Positions 16,262-24,700 of a stretch of 24,886 nucleotides of DNA are shown in pieces. The DNA is from Phycisphaerales bacterium (GTDB taxonomy: Bacteria > Planctomycetota > Phycisphaerae > Phycisphaerales > UBA1924), in the NCBI GenBank assembly GCA_007124345.1, contig SLFH01000289.1, positions 1-24,886 of the forward strand. The letters are read 5' to 3'. The notes under the pieces were generated by a model, which had not been told where the DNA came from, made no database searches, and worked only from the letters and a program-made list of their open reading frames with translations. Position 1 is the first letter of the stretch; every line of letters begins with the position of its first letter. The translations under genes and the position numbers were made by a program.

Positions 16262-18735
16262 ACCGCCTGTTGTCCGGATTTGTCGCGGCGTTCTCTGTCG
16301 TTGTGCTGGCGGGCGTCGCGATCGCGGCGTCCTCGGGCGAGGTCGCGGCCAGGGAAGCGGTGCGCATGGCGCTCCTGGACCTCCGCCTGCACCCCGAGCC
16401 GACCGACGAAGACTTCGAGATCGCCGACATCGTCTTCTCGATCGCGCAGGAGCGCCTGCCCGCCGACGCGGAGCTCGCCCGGCGTCGCGTGGAGGCGGCC
16501 TACCGGCGGGGCGACGCCGACGCGCTCCGCGAGGCCACCCGCGCGCTCGTCCGTATCGACCCCGGCGACACGATCGCAACGCTCCGTCTGATCTCGATGC
16601 GGATCGGCGATCTGCAGACGGCCGAGCGGCGGCTCGCGGCCTACCAGCGTTACCTCGACGAGGGCGCTTCGGTGCTCGACGCGTCGGTGCGCAGCCGTCT
16701 TGCGCTCGACGCGGCGCTCCTCGCCAGGGAGCAGGCCGACAATCAGCGGTTCACCGAGTTGCTGATCCAGGCGAGCCGGTTGGACCCGACGAACAAGGAA
16801 GCGGCCGCGGTCGCGGCTGCGGTCTTCGCAGAGCGGTTCCCGGGCGACCCCGGGGGCGCGATGGAGCTCTCGGCGAACCTGCTGCTGTCTGATCCGCACG
16901 ATCCCAATGTGCATTTCTCGATCGCGCGCCAGTGCGCCGAGCAGGGGTTGTTTAACCAGGCCGAACGGTTCCACGCGATGGCCCGGCGTCTGGTCGAGGC
17001 GGACGCGGGGCGTCTGCCCTTCGGGCGCAACGCCGAACGGATCGTGCTGACATGGCACCGGCGCGGGCCGCAGGCCCCGATCGCCGAGCTCGGCGAGTCG
17101 CTGGCGCAGGGGCGATACCGGGCCCAGCAGCGGATCGAGGCGCTGCGTGAGCGGGGCCTCCCGACCGCAGACGAATTGCAGCCCGAGGATGTGCGTCTCG
17201 CACTGCCCTTAGAGCGGATCCGGGTGCTGGCGGCGATGGCGGCGGGGGACGCCGACGAGCTGGACCGTTCGCTCGCTGACGCCAGCGCGAGCGTCGACAC
17301 CTTCCTCGGCGAGCTGGGCTCGCCGGGCAACCGCCCCGCGGGCTTGTCTGAGCGAGAGGCCCAGAGCCAGACGCTCGAACTTGGGCGCGAGCTTTTGGCG
17401 ATGCACTACTGGGCCGGTCGCCACGATGCGGAAGCGATCCGGCGGTGGTCGCAGACGCCGCTCCTTCGCGGCGATCGCCCCGACGACGTGCTGGTCGCCT
17501 GGCGGAGCGCGCTGCGGGGCGAGGACGGCGCTGTTGATAAGCTCGAAGAGCTCGCCGAGGGTGATAGCCGCGCTCTTGGGGCGCTCTCGACCCTGGCGAT
17601 CGCCTCGGGCCAGCGTGAGCGCGCGCTGTCGAGCCTGAGGGAACTGGTCAAGGCCGATCCGTACAGCCCGGTGAGCGCCTGGGCGCGGAGCGTGGCGATG
17701 TCGATCGCCGACGAGGACCCGGCGCGGACCGAGCACACGCGGGACATGGAGCGGTTCGTCCGGTCCATCCCCTCGTGGCTGGACCGCATGACCGAATCGC
17801 CCAGCGCGTTCATGTCGCTGGAAGCAAGGTTCGAGGGCTCGCGGCTGGACCCCCTCGATCCCCTGCGCCTGGTGCTGCGTGTGCGCAACATCGCGCCGGT
17901 GCCGCTGGGCGTCGGGTCGGGGCGGCCGATCAGCGGGCGTTTCATCGTGATGCCGACGATCGAGATCGGGACGCGGGGTCGCCAACTCCGCGTGCTTCCC
18001 GAGGTGTTCGAGCTCGACCGTCGCCTGCGCCTCCGCCCCCGCGAGTCGGTCGAGGTGACGGTCTGGGCGGACGCGGGGTACACGGGCTGGCTCGGCTCGA
18101 TCCACCTCTCGGAGATGCAGCGGATCAGGGCGCGGGCGGTGCAGGGCTTCCGGTTCATGGGCGGGATGCCTGTCGCTGGGTCTCTGGCCCTGACCTCGGA
18201 GACCGACGCGATCTCCCGCCGCCCGCTCGCGCTGGCGAGGGCGGAGTTTTCAGAACTGATCGAGGCGATCGCCGAGTGCACCGACGAGACGGCTCCGACG
18301 GTCGGCGCCGCAGTGCGGGCCCGGCTGCTGACCGACATCGAGGGCCTGCAACTGAGCGAGGCGGAACGCCAGAATGTCGCGGGGGCCTTGCTGCGCCGGA
18401 TCAACGCGCTGGGCCCGGACGGGCTGCTGGCGTGGGCGGTGATGCTGCCGCACGGGCGGATGGCGCCCGAGCTTGCTCCGCTGGACAACGCGCTGCGTGC
18501 GCGGCTCTCGGGGGACGACGATCCGTTGCTTGTCGCGGTGGCGATGGTCTCGCGCGGGGCGACCCGCGACGATCGGCTGCTCGACCCCGAGCGGGAGTGG
18601 AATGATCCGCGCCTGGGCCGGCTCGCCTGGCTGCTGCGTCAGCGGCTCGGCGACGAGGCGCTCCCGACGCTCGCGCGGGTTTCCCGTCCGCGCGATCTGA
18701 TCGGTGAGTACGGCACGATCGGGGACCAGCGGTGA
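16258..18735 (+). CDS. Membrane-anchored TPR-repeat protein, unknown function
   Basis: An 825-aa protein. It begins with a hydrophobic segment (residues 3-24, RLLSGFVAAFSVVVLAGVAIA) that may be an uncleaved anchor or signal peptide. Roughly residues 30-480 are helical repeats of TPR style (ADAELARRRVEAAYRRGDADALREATRALVRIDP; NQRFTELLIQASRLDPTNKEAAA; FNQAERFHAMARRL). About 500-650 look more beta-rich (LRLVLRVRNIAPVPLGVGSGRPISGRFIVMPTIEIG), perhaps an Ig-like domain. The remainder is helical. The TTG start is inside the previous gene's stop (TTGA), and a G-rich stretch precedes it. The product is probably on the outer face of the cytoplasmic membrane. No catalytic motif was recognised. Confidence 0.75.
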   Translation: MNRLLSGFVAAFSVVVLAGVAIAASSGEVAAREAVRMALLDLRLHPEPTDEDFEIADIVFSIAQERLPADAELARRRVEAAYRRGDADALREATRALVRIDPGDTIATLRLISMRIGDLQTAERRLAAYQRYLDEGASVLDASVRSRLALDAALLAREQADNQRFTELLIQASRLDPTNKEAAAVAAAVFAERFPGDPGGAMELSANLLLSDPHDPNVHFSIARQCAEQGLFNQAERFHAMARRLVEADAGRLPFGRNAERIVLTWHRRGPQAPIAELGESLAQGRYRAQQRIEALRERGLPTADELQPEDVRLALPLERIRVLAAMAAGDADELDRSLADASASVDTFLGELGSPGNRPAGLSEREAQSQTLELGRELLAMHYWAGRHDAEAIRRWSQTPLLRGDRPDDVLVAWRSALRGEDGAVDKLEELAEGDSRALGALSTLAIASGQRERALSSLRELVKADPYSPVSAWARSVAMSIADEDPARTEHTRDMERFVRSIPSWLDRMTESPSAFMSLEARFEGSRLDPLDPLRLVLRVRNIAPVPLGVGSGRPISGRFIVMPTIEIGTRGRQLRVLPEVFELDRRLRLRPRESVEVTVWADAGYTGWLGSIHLSEMQRIRARAVQGFRFMGGMPVAGSLALTSETDAISRRPLALARAEFSELIEAIAECTDETAPTVGAAVRARLLTDIEGLQLSEAERQNVAGALLRRINALGPDGLLAWAVMLPHGRMAPELAPLDNALRARLSGDDDPLLVAVAMVSRGATRDDRLLDPEREWNDPRLGRLAWLLRQRLGDEALPTLARVSRPRDLIGEYGTIGDQR

Positions 18736-19685
18736 AGAAGGTCGCGGCGATCGTCCTCTGGGCGGTCGGCCTGGCGCTGCTGGTCGCCGCTTGTTTCGAG
18801 GCCTCGCGGCACGCCGACGCGATCCGCACGGCGTGGGGGGCGATGAGCGACGCGCCGCTCTGGCTGATCGCGTGCGTCGTGATCGGCCCGCTGGCGAACA
18901 TGTTCTTCACCGGGGCCGCGTTCTGCGTGCTCAACCGGCACTACGCGAAGGTCGGGCTGGGCGAGAACGTCGTGCTCATCATGAGCGCGAACCTGCTGAA
19001 CTACCTGCCGCTCCGGCCCGGCATGCTCGGACGCGTGGCGTTCCACCGCAAGGTCCACGGCATCCGCGTGACCGACTCGGCCAAAGTGCTCGCGGGCTCG
19101 ATGATCGGCTCGTCGGTCGGCGTGACGGGGCTGATCGTCGCGGCGGCCGCGACGCTCGCAACCGGCAGTGGACGCGTCGGGCTGGTCGTGGGTGCGGGGA
19201 TCTGTCTCGGGCTGTTTGTCGGCGGGCATGCGGCGCGGGCCGCGGGGCGGCCCTGGTGGAGGCTCTTGACCGCCTCGGGCATCAAGTTCCTGGATTCGGC
19301 GGTCTGGGCGGGGCGGTACGCGGCGGTCTTTGCGCTCGTCGGTGCGCCGATCAACGCGGGGGCGGCGATCGCCCTGGCGCTGGTCGGGCAGGTCACGATG
19401 CTCGTGCCCCTGTTCGGCAACGGGCTCGGCCTGCGCGAGTGGTCGATCGCGCTGGTGGCCCCCGTCCTGGCGATCGGGGCGATGGACGGTTCTGTCGTCG
19501 ATCCGACGGCTCTGGCGGCCGACCTGCTCAACCGGGGCGTCGAGGTGCTGGTGGCGCTCCCGGCCGGCGTCCTGGCGACCCTGTTTGCGGGGGCGTGGCT
19601 GCGGCGGGCGATCGCCCAAGGGCGGGCATTGCCAGACGAACCAGGCGAGCCAGAGGGCCCCCGGGCCTCCGCCGATGCTCCCTGA
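18732..19685 (+). CDS. Flippase-like (UPF0104/LPG-synthase TM-type) integral membrane protein
   Basis: A 317-aa polytopic protein with about eight hydrophobic segments. The layout resembles the lysylphosphatidylglycerol-synthase transmembrane/YbhN family: a conserved central NLLNYLPLRPGMLGRVAFHRK, a Gly-rich LFGNGLGLREWSIALVAP with the Glu typical of that family, and a late LLNRGVEVLVALPAGV. Members move or modify lipids or polyprenyl-linked sugars, but the match is by pattern only. The C-terminal tail is soluble and Pro/Glu-rich. GTG overlaps the preceding TGA (GTGA), and GGGGA lies 8 nt upstream. It closes the three-gene operon. Confidence 0.65.
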   Translation: MKKVAAIVLWAVGLALLVAACFEASRHADAIRTAWGAMSDAPLWLIACVVIGPLANMFFTGAAFCVLNRHYAKVGLGENVVLIMSANLLNYLPLRPGMLGRVAFHRKVHGIRVTDSAKVLAGSMIGSSVGVTGLIVAAAATLATGSGRVGLVVGAGICLGLFVGGHAARAAGRPWWRLLTASGIKFLDSAVWAGRYAAVFALVGAPINAGAAIALALVGQVTMLVPLFGNGLGLREWSIALVAPVLAIGAMDGSVVDPTALAADLLNRGVEVLVALPAGVLATLFAGAWLRRAIAQGRALPDEPGEPEGPRASADAP

Positions 19686-19858
19686 CGCATGGCTGAGGAG
19701 GGTCCGATACACGCCGGGAACAAACCGAGCCCGAACGCGTATCGCCCTATTGGGGATGTCGCCAGGAACGCACTCTTGCCGCAGACGTTCGGAACGCTGG
19801 CTCGGGATCATCGTCTGTCCGATGAACCTGGGGGCGGTGTGCCGAAGAACAGGATGTC

Positions 19859-20971
19859 ATGGTCAACAAGATCGAACAGGACCACCAGCGCTTCAGGCAG
19901 ATCGTCAAGGGGAAGATCCGCAAGGAGCTGCGCCGCTTCCTCTCTCGCGGGGAGCTGATCGGGCGTGAGGGCAAGCGGGTGGTCTCCATCCCCCTGCACG
20001 ACATCGACATCCCGACCTTCCGTTACGGGGACAACTCGTCGGGCGTTGGCATGGGCGAGGGGGAGGAGGGCGAAAGCGTCGCCCAGCCCGGCGACGAGAA
20101 CGCAGGGGGCGAGGAAGAGGGCCGGCACATCACCGAGGTGGATGTCACGCTCGAAGAGCTCGCCGACCTGCTGGCCGAGGAGCTGGAGCTTCCCCGGATC
20201 AAGCCGCGGGGCGAGAGCCGCGTGACGACCATCCGCGACAAGTACTCGGGCATCCGCCCCGAGGGCCCCGCCTCGCTGCGCCACTTCAAGAGGACCTATC
20301 GCGAGGCGCTCAAGCGTCAGCTCATGGCCGGGCTGTACGACCCCGACGACCCGGTGATCGTGCCGATCAAGCGTGACTTCCGCTACCGGAGCTGGAACGA
20401 GGTCAAGAAGCCGCAGAGCAACGCCGCGATCATCTACATGATGGATGTCTCCGGCTCGATGGGCGACGAGCAGAAGGAGATCGTGCGTCTGACGGCGTTC
20501 TGGATCGACACCTGGCTGCGCCGCAATTACGAGGGGATCGAGAGCCGCTACATCGTGCACGATGTGCGTGCGGCTGAGGTCGACAAGAAGACGTTCTTCA
20601 GCCTGCGCGAGGACGGGGGCACGCGCATCAGCTCCGCGTTCGACGTGTGCAAGAAGATGCTCGACGAGCACTACGATCCCAACCAGTGGAACATTTACCT
20701 GTTCCACTTCTCCGACGGGGACAACTCCTCGGAGGCCGACAACCGCCTGTGCGTCGACCTGCTCGACAAGAAGCTGCTGCCCAACTGCAACATGTTCGGC
20801 TACTGCCAGGTCGCCTCCGCCTATGGCTCTGGCAACTTCATCAATGTCCTGCGCGAGGCCTTCCCCGACGGCCTGCCCGACGAGGACGGTGCGAAGCTCA
20901 TCCTGAGCAAGGTCAACGACCGCGACGACATCCACGAGGCCCTGCGGACCTTCTTCAAGCAGGGGCGGTAA
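19859..20971 (+). CDS. DUF444 (YeaH/YhbH-type, UPF0229) VWA-domain protein
   Basis: A 370-aa protein. The N-terminal third has the family hallmarks: NKIEQDHQRFRQIVKGKIRKEL, VVSIPLHDIDIPTFRYG, and an acidic glycine-rich linker, then RDKYSGIRPEG. A VWA-like domain follows with the MIDAS motif MDVSGSMGDE (about residues 194-203). In E. coli and Bacillus, relatives act with the PrkA kinase and SpoVR-family proteins in stress/stationary response and sporulation. Neither partner is in the window. AGGA lies 4 nt before the ATG. The 173-nt upstream gap has no clear promoter, and a sigma-54-like site was considered and rejected. Confidence 0.92.
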   Translation: MVNKIEQDHQRFRQIVKGKIRKELRRFLSRGELIGREGKRVVSIPLHDIDIPTFRYGDNSSGVGMGEGEEGESVAQPGDENAGGEEEGRHITEVDVTLEELADLLAEELELPRIKPRGESRVTTIRDKYSGIRPEGPASLRHFKRTYREALKRQLMAGLYDPDDPVIVPIKRDFRYRSWNEVKKPQSNAAIIYMMDVSGSMGDEQKEIVRLTAFWIDTWLRRNYEGIESRYIVHDVRAAEVDKKTFFSLREDGGTRISSAFDVCKKMLDEHYDPNQWNIYLFHFSDGDNSSEADNRLCVDLLDKKLLPNCNMFGYCQVASAYGSGNFINVLREAFPDGLPDEDGAKLILSKVNDRDDIHEALRTFFKQGR

Positions 20972-21031
20972 TCAGGGCGCGGGGAGCGGGGCGCAGGGCG
21001 ACTTCAGGGGCGATCCGCCGCGCTGGGGGGG

Positions 21032-21065
21032 GACGCCGACCTCTGAGCGAAGCGAAGAGCCGGGT
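21032..21065 (-). repeat. Dispersed hairpin repeat, copy 4 (reverse, diverged)
   Basis: Read on the minus strand: CCGG+CTCT, an 11-nt loop identical to copy 3, AGAG, bulged G, TCGG. The inner stem CCCT/AGGG of the other copies has become CTCT/AGAG, a paired change that keeps pairing. It lies 60 nt after the DUF444 stop. The rest of the 238-nt gap (20972-21209) is G-rich, with only the next gene's ribosome-binding site. Confidence 0.75.
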
Positions 21066-21209
21066 GCGCCCTCCTACAGAGGGCGAGATGGTGGAGCGGG
21101 TGAACTGGCGAGCAGGTGAGCGATCGCCTGATCCGGTTTCCTGATGCGTGCATCCCCCGTAGTGTTCTGCGCGAACAGGCCTATACCCCTCTTCAGGAGT
21201 TTCCCGCCC

Positions 21210-21851
21210 GTGATCCCTCTCTTCGTCGGTTACGCGCTGCTGGTCTGGTGGCCGGCGTGCGTCTGGCGTCGGCGTCCTTGGGGATTTCTGGCGGTGGTTG
21301 TCGGCTCGGCGGGGCTGTTCGGGGCGATCGTGCTGCACTCATACATCGGGGCGGTGCTCAAGCAGCGGGGGATCGACATCTTCACGCCGGTGCTGCAGCA
21401 CCTGCTGTGGCCTTACATGCTGTTCGTGGGTGGTGTGGGGCTGTTTATCGCCGCCCTGCCCAGGCGGTACGCCGAGGGCAGGTGCCACTCCTGCGGGTAC
21501 GACCTGGCCGGGGCCGCCGCCGACGATCGCTGCTGCCCCGAGTGCGGCAAGGAGATCCCGGTTCAGACCAAGAGCAGCCGCTGCGCGATCTGCGGCAGTT
21601 CGGCGCTGAGCCCCTATGTGATGGAGGGTGTCTGCCCCGACTGCGGCTCGGAGTTCCGCCAGCCCCCCTCCAGCGAGCGGGTGAGGGCGAGGCAGGAAGC
21701 GCTGTGGGGTCGGGCGCCGGACGAGGCCCCGCTCGAGCGGGGGCGGGAGGGCTCGTTCTCAGCCCCGCACGAGCCGCCACATGGCACCGAGGAAGAGGAT
21801 CAGGAGCGGGAGCCCGCCGATCATCGCCCAGCCCAGAGCGCGGCTTTCTGA
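21210..21851 (+). CDS. Membrane protein with two zinc-ribbon motifs
   Basis: A 213-aa protein. Residues 1 to about 90 hold three hydrophobic segments. Then come two four-cysteine ribbons: CHSCGYDL..CCPECG and CAICGSS..CPDCGSEF. The first (CxxCGYDL...CPECG) is a form often seen in planctomycete membrane proteins of unknown function; it probably binds zinc on the cytoplasmic side. The C-terminal 60 residues are charged and Pro/Glu-rich. GTG 21210 was chosen because AGGAG (21195-21199) is 10 nt upstream; an in-frame ATG at 21144 lacks a site. The last 93 nt overlap, tail to tail, the end of the minus-strand GldG-like gene. Confidence 0.65.
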   Translation: MIPLFVGYALLVWWPACVWRRRPWGFLAVVVGSAGLFGAIVLHSYIGAVLKQRGIDIFTPVLQHLLWPYMLFVGGVGLFIAALPRRYAEGRCHSCGYDLAGAAADDRCCPECGKEIPVQTKSSRCAICGSSALSPYVMEGVCPDCGSEFRQPPSSERVRARQEALWGRAPDEAPLERGREGSFSAPHEPPHGTEEEDQEREPADHRPAQSAAF

Positions 21852-23945
21852 TTCTTCCAGGCGTGTGATCCGCGGCGTCGGAAGAGAGCCCGGGCCGGGT
21901 GCGATCAGTTCATCCAGGCCGGCGAGCCAGTAGATCGAAGCTTCGAAGAGTTCGGCGTTGCCGGGGTTGGCGGCGATGCGCCGGCCGTCGACGATTTCCG
22001 TGGCCAGTGTCGCGTTGTCGAAGAACCACCCGTTTGCGCCGACCGCGATCACGCGCTGTCGTCCCGGGCGGTTGTCGAACGGGCGGGAGACCGCCGCGGC
22101 GAAGGTCCATGGGCCGCCGGCGCGTCCGGGTTCGGTTCTGTCGGAGTCGACCCAGGCGTCGAAGCGGGCGGAGGGGTCGTCGGCGTCGCGGTGGCGGAAG
22201 AAGCGCACCCAGTCGTCACGCTGTCGACCGGCGCCCCGGAGCGTGAGCAGGGGCGTGCGCGTGATCGCGTTGTCGTTCTCGTCTGTGAGGTCGATCGGTG
22301 AGGCGAAGCGGAGGGTGACGGGCAGCCCCGCGAGGGCCTGGGCGACCGTGTGGGGCTCGGCGGCCAAGCTCGGATCCTCCCGCCGGTCGACGCTCGGGCG
22401 GACGGAGGCCTCGACCATCAGGTCACCCGAGACGACGCGTTCGACGAGGACGGGCGAGTCGGACCGGATGTGCAGGCCGAGGGCCTTCAGCGGTTCTGTG
22501 GCCTCGTCGCGGAGGCCGCGCCCGCCGATCGCGGCGGGGGCGTCGAAGGGCGAGGCGCAGACGAGCAGGGCGTCGCCTTGTTCGAGCACGCGCGCGACGG
22601 CCTCGCCCAGCGCACGATTGCGGGTCGGCCCGTCGGGGCCGGAGGCGAACCGCCCGCCCGGATCGGTGCCGATGGAGACGAAGACGACCGGGCGGCGGCG
22701 TTGCGGGTCGATCGAGAGCAGGCTCGGGGGCGAGGGATCGTCGGCCGGGTTCCACTCGACGAACGAGATGCGGCGCAGCTCCATCCGCTGGCGGAGCGTC
22801 CGCATGACGCCGGTTTCGAGCAGGCTTTGAGGGTTGGGGTTGATGAAGACGACGATCGGCGCGTCCCCGCCCGCCAGCGAGAGGAGGCCGGCGTTGAAGG
22901 CTTCTTCGGCTCTTCGGCGCAGGTCTGCGTCGCGTCCCCGCTCGGGGGGCGGGAAGAGTGCGTCGAACGAGATCGCGGTGACGCCCCGCCCGGGCGGGCC
23001 GGCGATGATCGCCGCGTCCTGGCTGAGCAGGAGTCGGGCGATGCGGACGGTGTCGGGGACGCGGAGGCGTTCGACCTGATCGAGCCTGCGGGCGAGGTCG
23101 TCGCGGAGGCGTGCGGTGTCGCCCGCGGCTGCGCGGAGCTCGCTGGAGGCGGCGCCGGGCACGCCTGCGCCCGCGGCCTGCTCGAAAACGCGCCGGAAGC
23201 GGGGCAGCTGCGACTCGACCGCCTGCAGCACGGACCGGACCGAGTCGCGGGCGCGGTCGATCCCGGGCACGCCGGGGATGCCGAGCTGCTCGGTCAGGGC
23301 TTCTGCGGCGTTGGCCGAGGCGGTGCGGAGCGACTCGGCGTCGCGTTCGAGGATCGAGGCCCAGGACTCGAACTGGCGGGCGGGGCCGTCTTCGGCCTCT
23401 GACGGCGGGAAGGCGTCTGCGGCGCGGCGCAGGCGAGCGCCGATGGCGGCCAGCCGATCGCCGGATCGCTCGATCGCTTCGATCGCCTCGGCGAGGGTCC
23501 GGCGTTGCTGCTCGACCGCCTCGGCGTCTCTGGTCGCCAGGCGCGACAGGAGCTCGGCGAAGCGGGCCTGGTCGGCGCTGCGCGTCGTGTCCAGCAGCGT
23601 GACGCGGAGGCGGGGCGAGGCCTCGTCGAAGCGGCGGGCGACATCAACGACGCCCTGGACGGCTTGCGGCGGGTGGCCGAGAAGCTGAGCGGTGTCGCCC
23701 GACCATGGACCGGCGAGAACGAGTTCCCACCCGTCTTCGAGCCCGTTGATGACGCGGTTGGTCCGGGCGGAGAGGGTCTGCTCGCCCCGGGCGGTGACAT
23801 CGATCGCGAGGTTGTGACGCTCTGCGAGGATGTTGACCAGGACGATCGAGCCGAAGATCGACGCGGTCAGGGCCAGCGTGAGCAGGGCTGCGCCAAGACG
23901 TCGGAGCTTGGGTGAACGATGGTGTGGGGGTGTGGAAGTGTTCAT
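21759..23945 (-). CDS. GldG-like ABC exporter auxiliary protein
   Basis: A 728-aa protein. It has an N-terminal membrane anchor (about residues 15-40, LGAALLTLALTASIFGSIVLVNIL), then AERHNLAIDVTARGEQTLSARTNRVINGL, the typical start of GldG/ABC-auxiliary periplasmic domains, a predicted coiled coil (about 120-220, VEQQRRTLAEAIEAIERSGDRLAAIGARL), a large alpha/beta region (IVVFINPNPQSLLETG; VFVSIGTDPGGRF), and a C-terminal membrane segment (GWAMIGGLPLLILFLGAMWRL). GldG-type proteins pair with GldF permeases and GldA ATPases. Its ATG overlaps the permease stop (ATGA) and a near-perfect AAGGAGGT lies 4 nt upstream. Gliding itself is not implied, since such modules are widespread. Confidence 0.8.
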   Translation of the reverse strand: MNTSTPPHHRSPKLRRLGAALLTLALTASIFGSIVLVNILAERHNLAIDVTARGEQTLSARTNRVINGLEDGWELVLAGPWSGDTAQLLGHPPQAVQGVVDVARRFDEASPRLRVTLLDTTRSADQARFAELLSRLATRDAEAVEQQRRTLAEAIEAIERSGDRLAAIGARLRRAADAFPPSEAEDGPARQFESWASILERDAESLRTASANAAEALTEQLGIPGVPGIDRARDSVRSVLQAVESQLPRFRRVFEQAAGAGVPGAASSELRAAAGDTARLRDDLARRLDQVERLRVPDTVRIARLLLSQDAAIIAGPPGRGVTAISFDALFPPPERGRDADLRRRAEEAFNAGLLSLAGGDAPIVVFINPNPQSLLETGVMRTLRQRMELRRISFVEWNPADDPSPPSLLSIDPQRRRPVVFVSIGTDPGGRFASGPDGPTRNRALGEAVARVLEQGDALLVCASPFDAPAAIGGRGLRDEATEPLKALGLHIRSDSPVLVERVVSGDLMVEASVRPSVDRREDPSLAAEPHTVAQALAGLPVTLRFASPIDLTDENDNAITRTPLLTLRGAGRQRDDWVRFFRHRDADDPSARFDAWVDSDRTEPGRAGGPWTFAAAVSRPFDNRPGRQRVIAVGANGWFFDNATLATEIVDGRRIAANPGNAELFEASIYWLAGLDELIAPGPGSLPTPRITRLEESESRALGWAMIGGLPLLILFLGAMWRLVRG

Positions 23946-24700
23946 CGCCACCTCCTTGATGTGTAGGCGGCCCAAGAGAGCACGACGAAGCCGGCGCTGA
24001 GCGAGAGGAAGAACACGACGTGGCGGAGCTGGACGGCGCCGCCGGCGAAGTCGTCGATCCGCTGGGGGATGCGGAGCCTCGCGAGCGTGTCGCGGACCCA
24101 CGCGGGAGCGCCCGGGGGCAGGGCGTCGGCGAGGAGCCCCGGGCCCAGCAGCAGCGCCAGGAGGGCGAGAAAGGTGCCCAGGAAGGCGAGCGTCTGGCTG
24201 GAGGTCAGGCAGGAGGCGAGCAGCCCGATCGCGAGGTAAAGGCTCCCGACGAGGAGCAGGCTGAGGTAGCCCGCGACGATCGGCCCGGCCTCGGGCGTCG
24301 GATCGCTGCGCCAGAAGAGCACGCCGACGAAGACGAGCGTCGGCAGGAGCATTGTGCCGAGGAAGGCGACGGCGCCGAGGTACTTGCCCAGCACGACGGA
24401 GATGTCGCGGGCGGGCATGGTCATCAGGGATTCGATGGTGCCCGAGCGGAGCTCGTCGCTGACCAGGCGCATCGAGATCGCGGGGGCGACGACGATCAGC
24501 AGGGGGGCGCAGAAGGCGAAGAAGATGCGCATCGTCGCGGCCTGGCCCGGTACGAGGGCGAACTGGGTGAAGAGGGCCGCGGTCAGGAAGACGAACAGGG
24601 CGATGACCACCCAGCCGACTGGCAGGCGGAACATCGAGCCGAGCTCGCGCGAGGCGAAGACGAGGCTCTGGCGGATGGGGCCGGAGTGCGGGCCGGTCAT
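23942..24700 (-). CDS. ABC-2 type (GldF-like) permease
   Basis: A 252-aa polytopic membrane protein with six or more hydrophobic segments. The ABC-2 signature is clear: RELGSMFRLPVGWVVIALFVFLTAA at the N-terminus, and ISMRLVSDELRSGTIESLMTMPARDISVVLGKYLGA, the conserved cytoplasmic loop that contacts the ATPase. It forms the membrane channel of the exporter with the upstream ATPase and downstream GldG-like protein. Its ATG lies inside the stop of the ATPase gene and its stop overlaps the next start, so all three are translationally coupled. The substrate is unknown. Confidence 0.9.
   Translation of the reverse strand: MTGPHSGPIRQSLVFASRELGSMFRLPVGWVVIALFVFLTAALFTQFALVPGQAATMRIFFAFCAPLLIVVAPAISMRLVSDELRSGTIESLMTMPARDISVVLGKYLGAVAFLGTMLLPTLVFVGVLFWRSDPTPEAGPIVAGYLSLLLVGSLYLAIGLLASCLTSSQTLAFLGTFLALLALLLGPGLLADALPPGAPAWVRDTLARLRIPQRIDDFAGGAVQLRHVVFFLSLSAGFVVLSWAAYTSRRWR
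23950..23957 (-). promoter_or_regulatory. Near-perfect Shine-Dalgarno of the GldG-like gene
   Basis: AAGGAGGT on the minus strand, 4 nt before the ATG at 23945 and inside the end of the permease gene. It fixes the start in preference to the longer frame open upstream. Confidence 0.8.

Noticed and set aside
19767..19782. Sigma-54-like site (GG...TTGC) upstream of the DUF444 gene
   Set aside because: Spacing between GG and GC is 11 nt instead of the required 10, and the flanks do not match. E. coli yeaGH is sigma-54 controlled, which made it tempting.
19689..19958. Possible 89-aa gene overlapping the start of the DUF444 gene
   Set aside because: It runs 100 bp into a well-supported gene in another frame, has no convincing ribosome-binding site and no recognisable motif.
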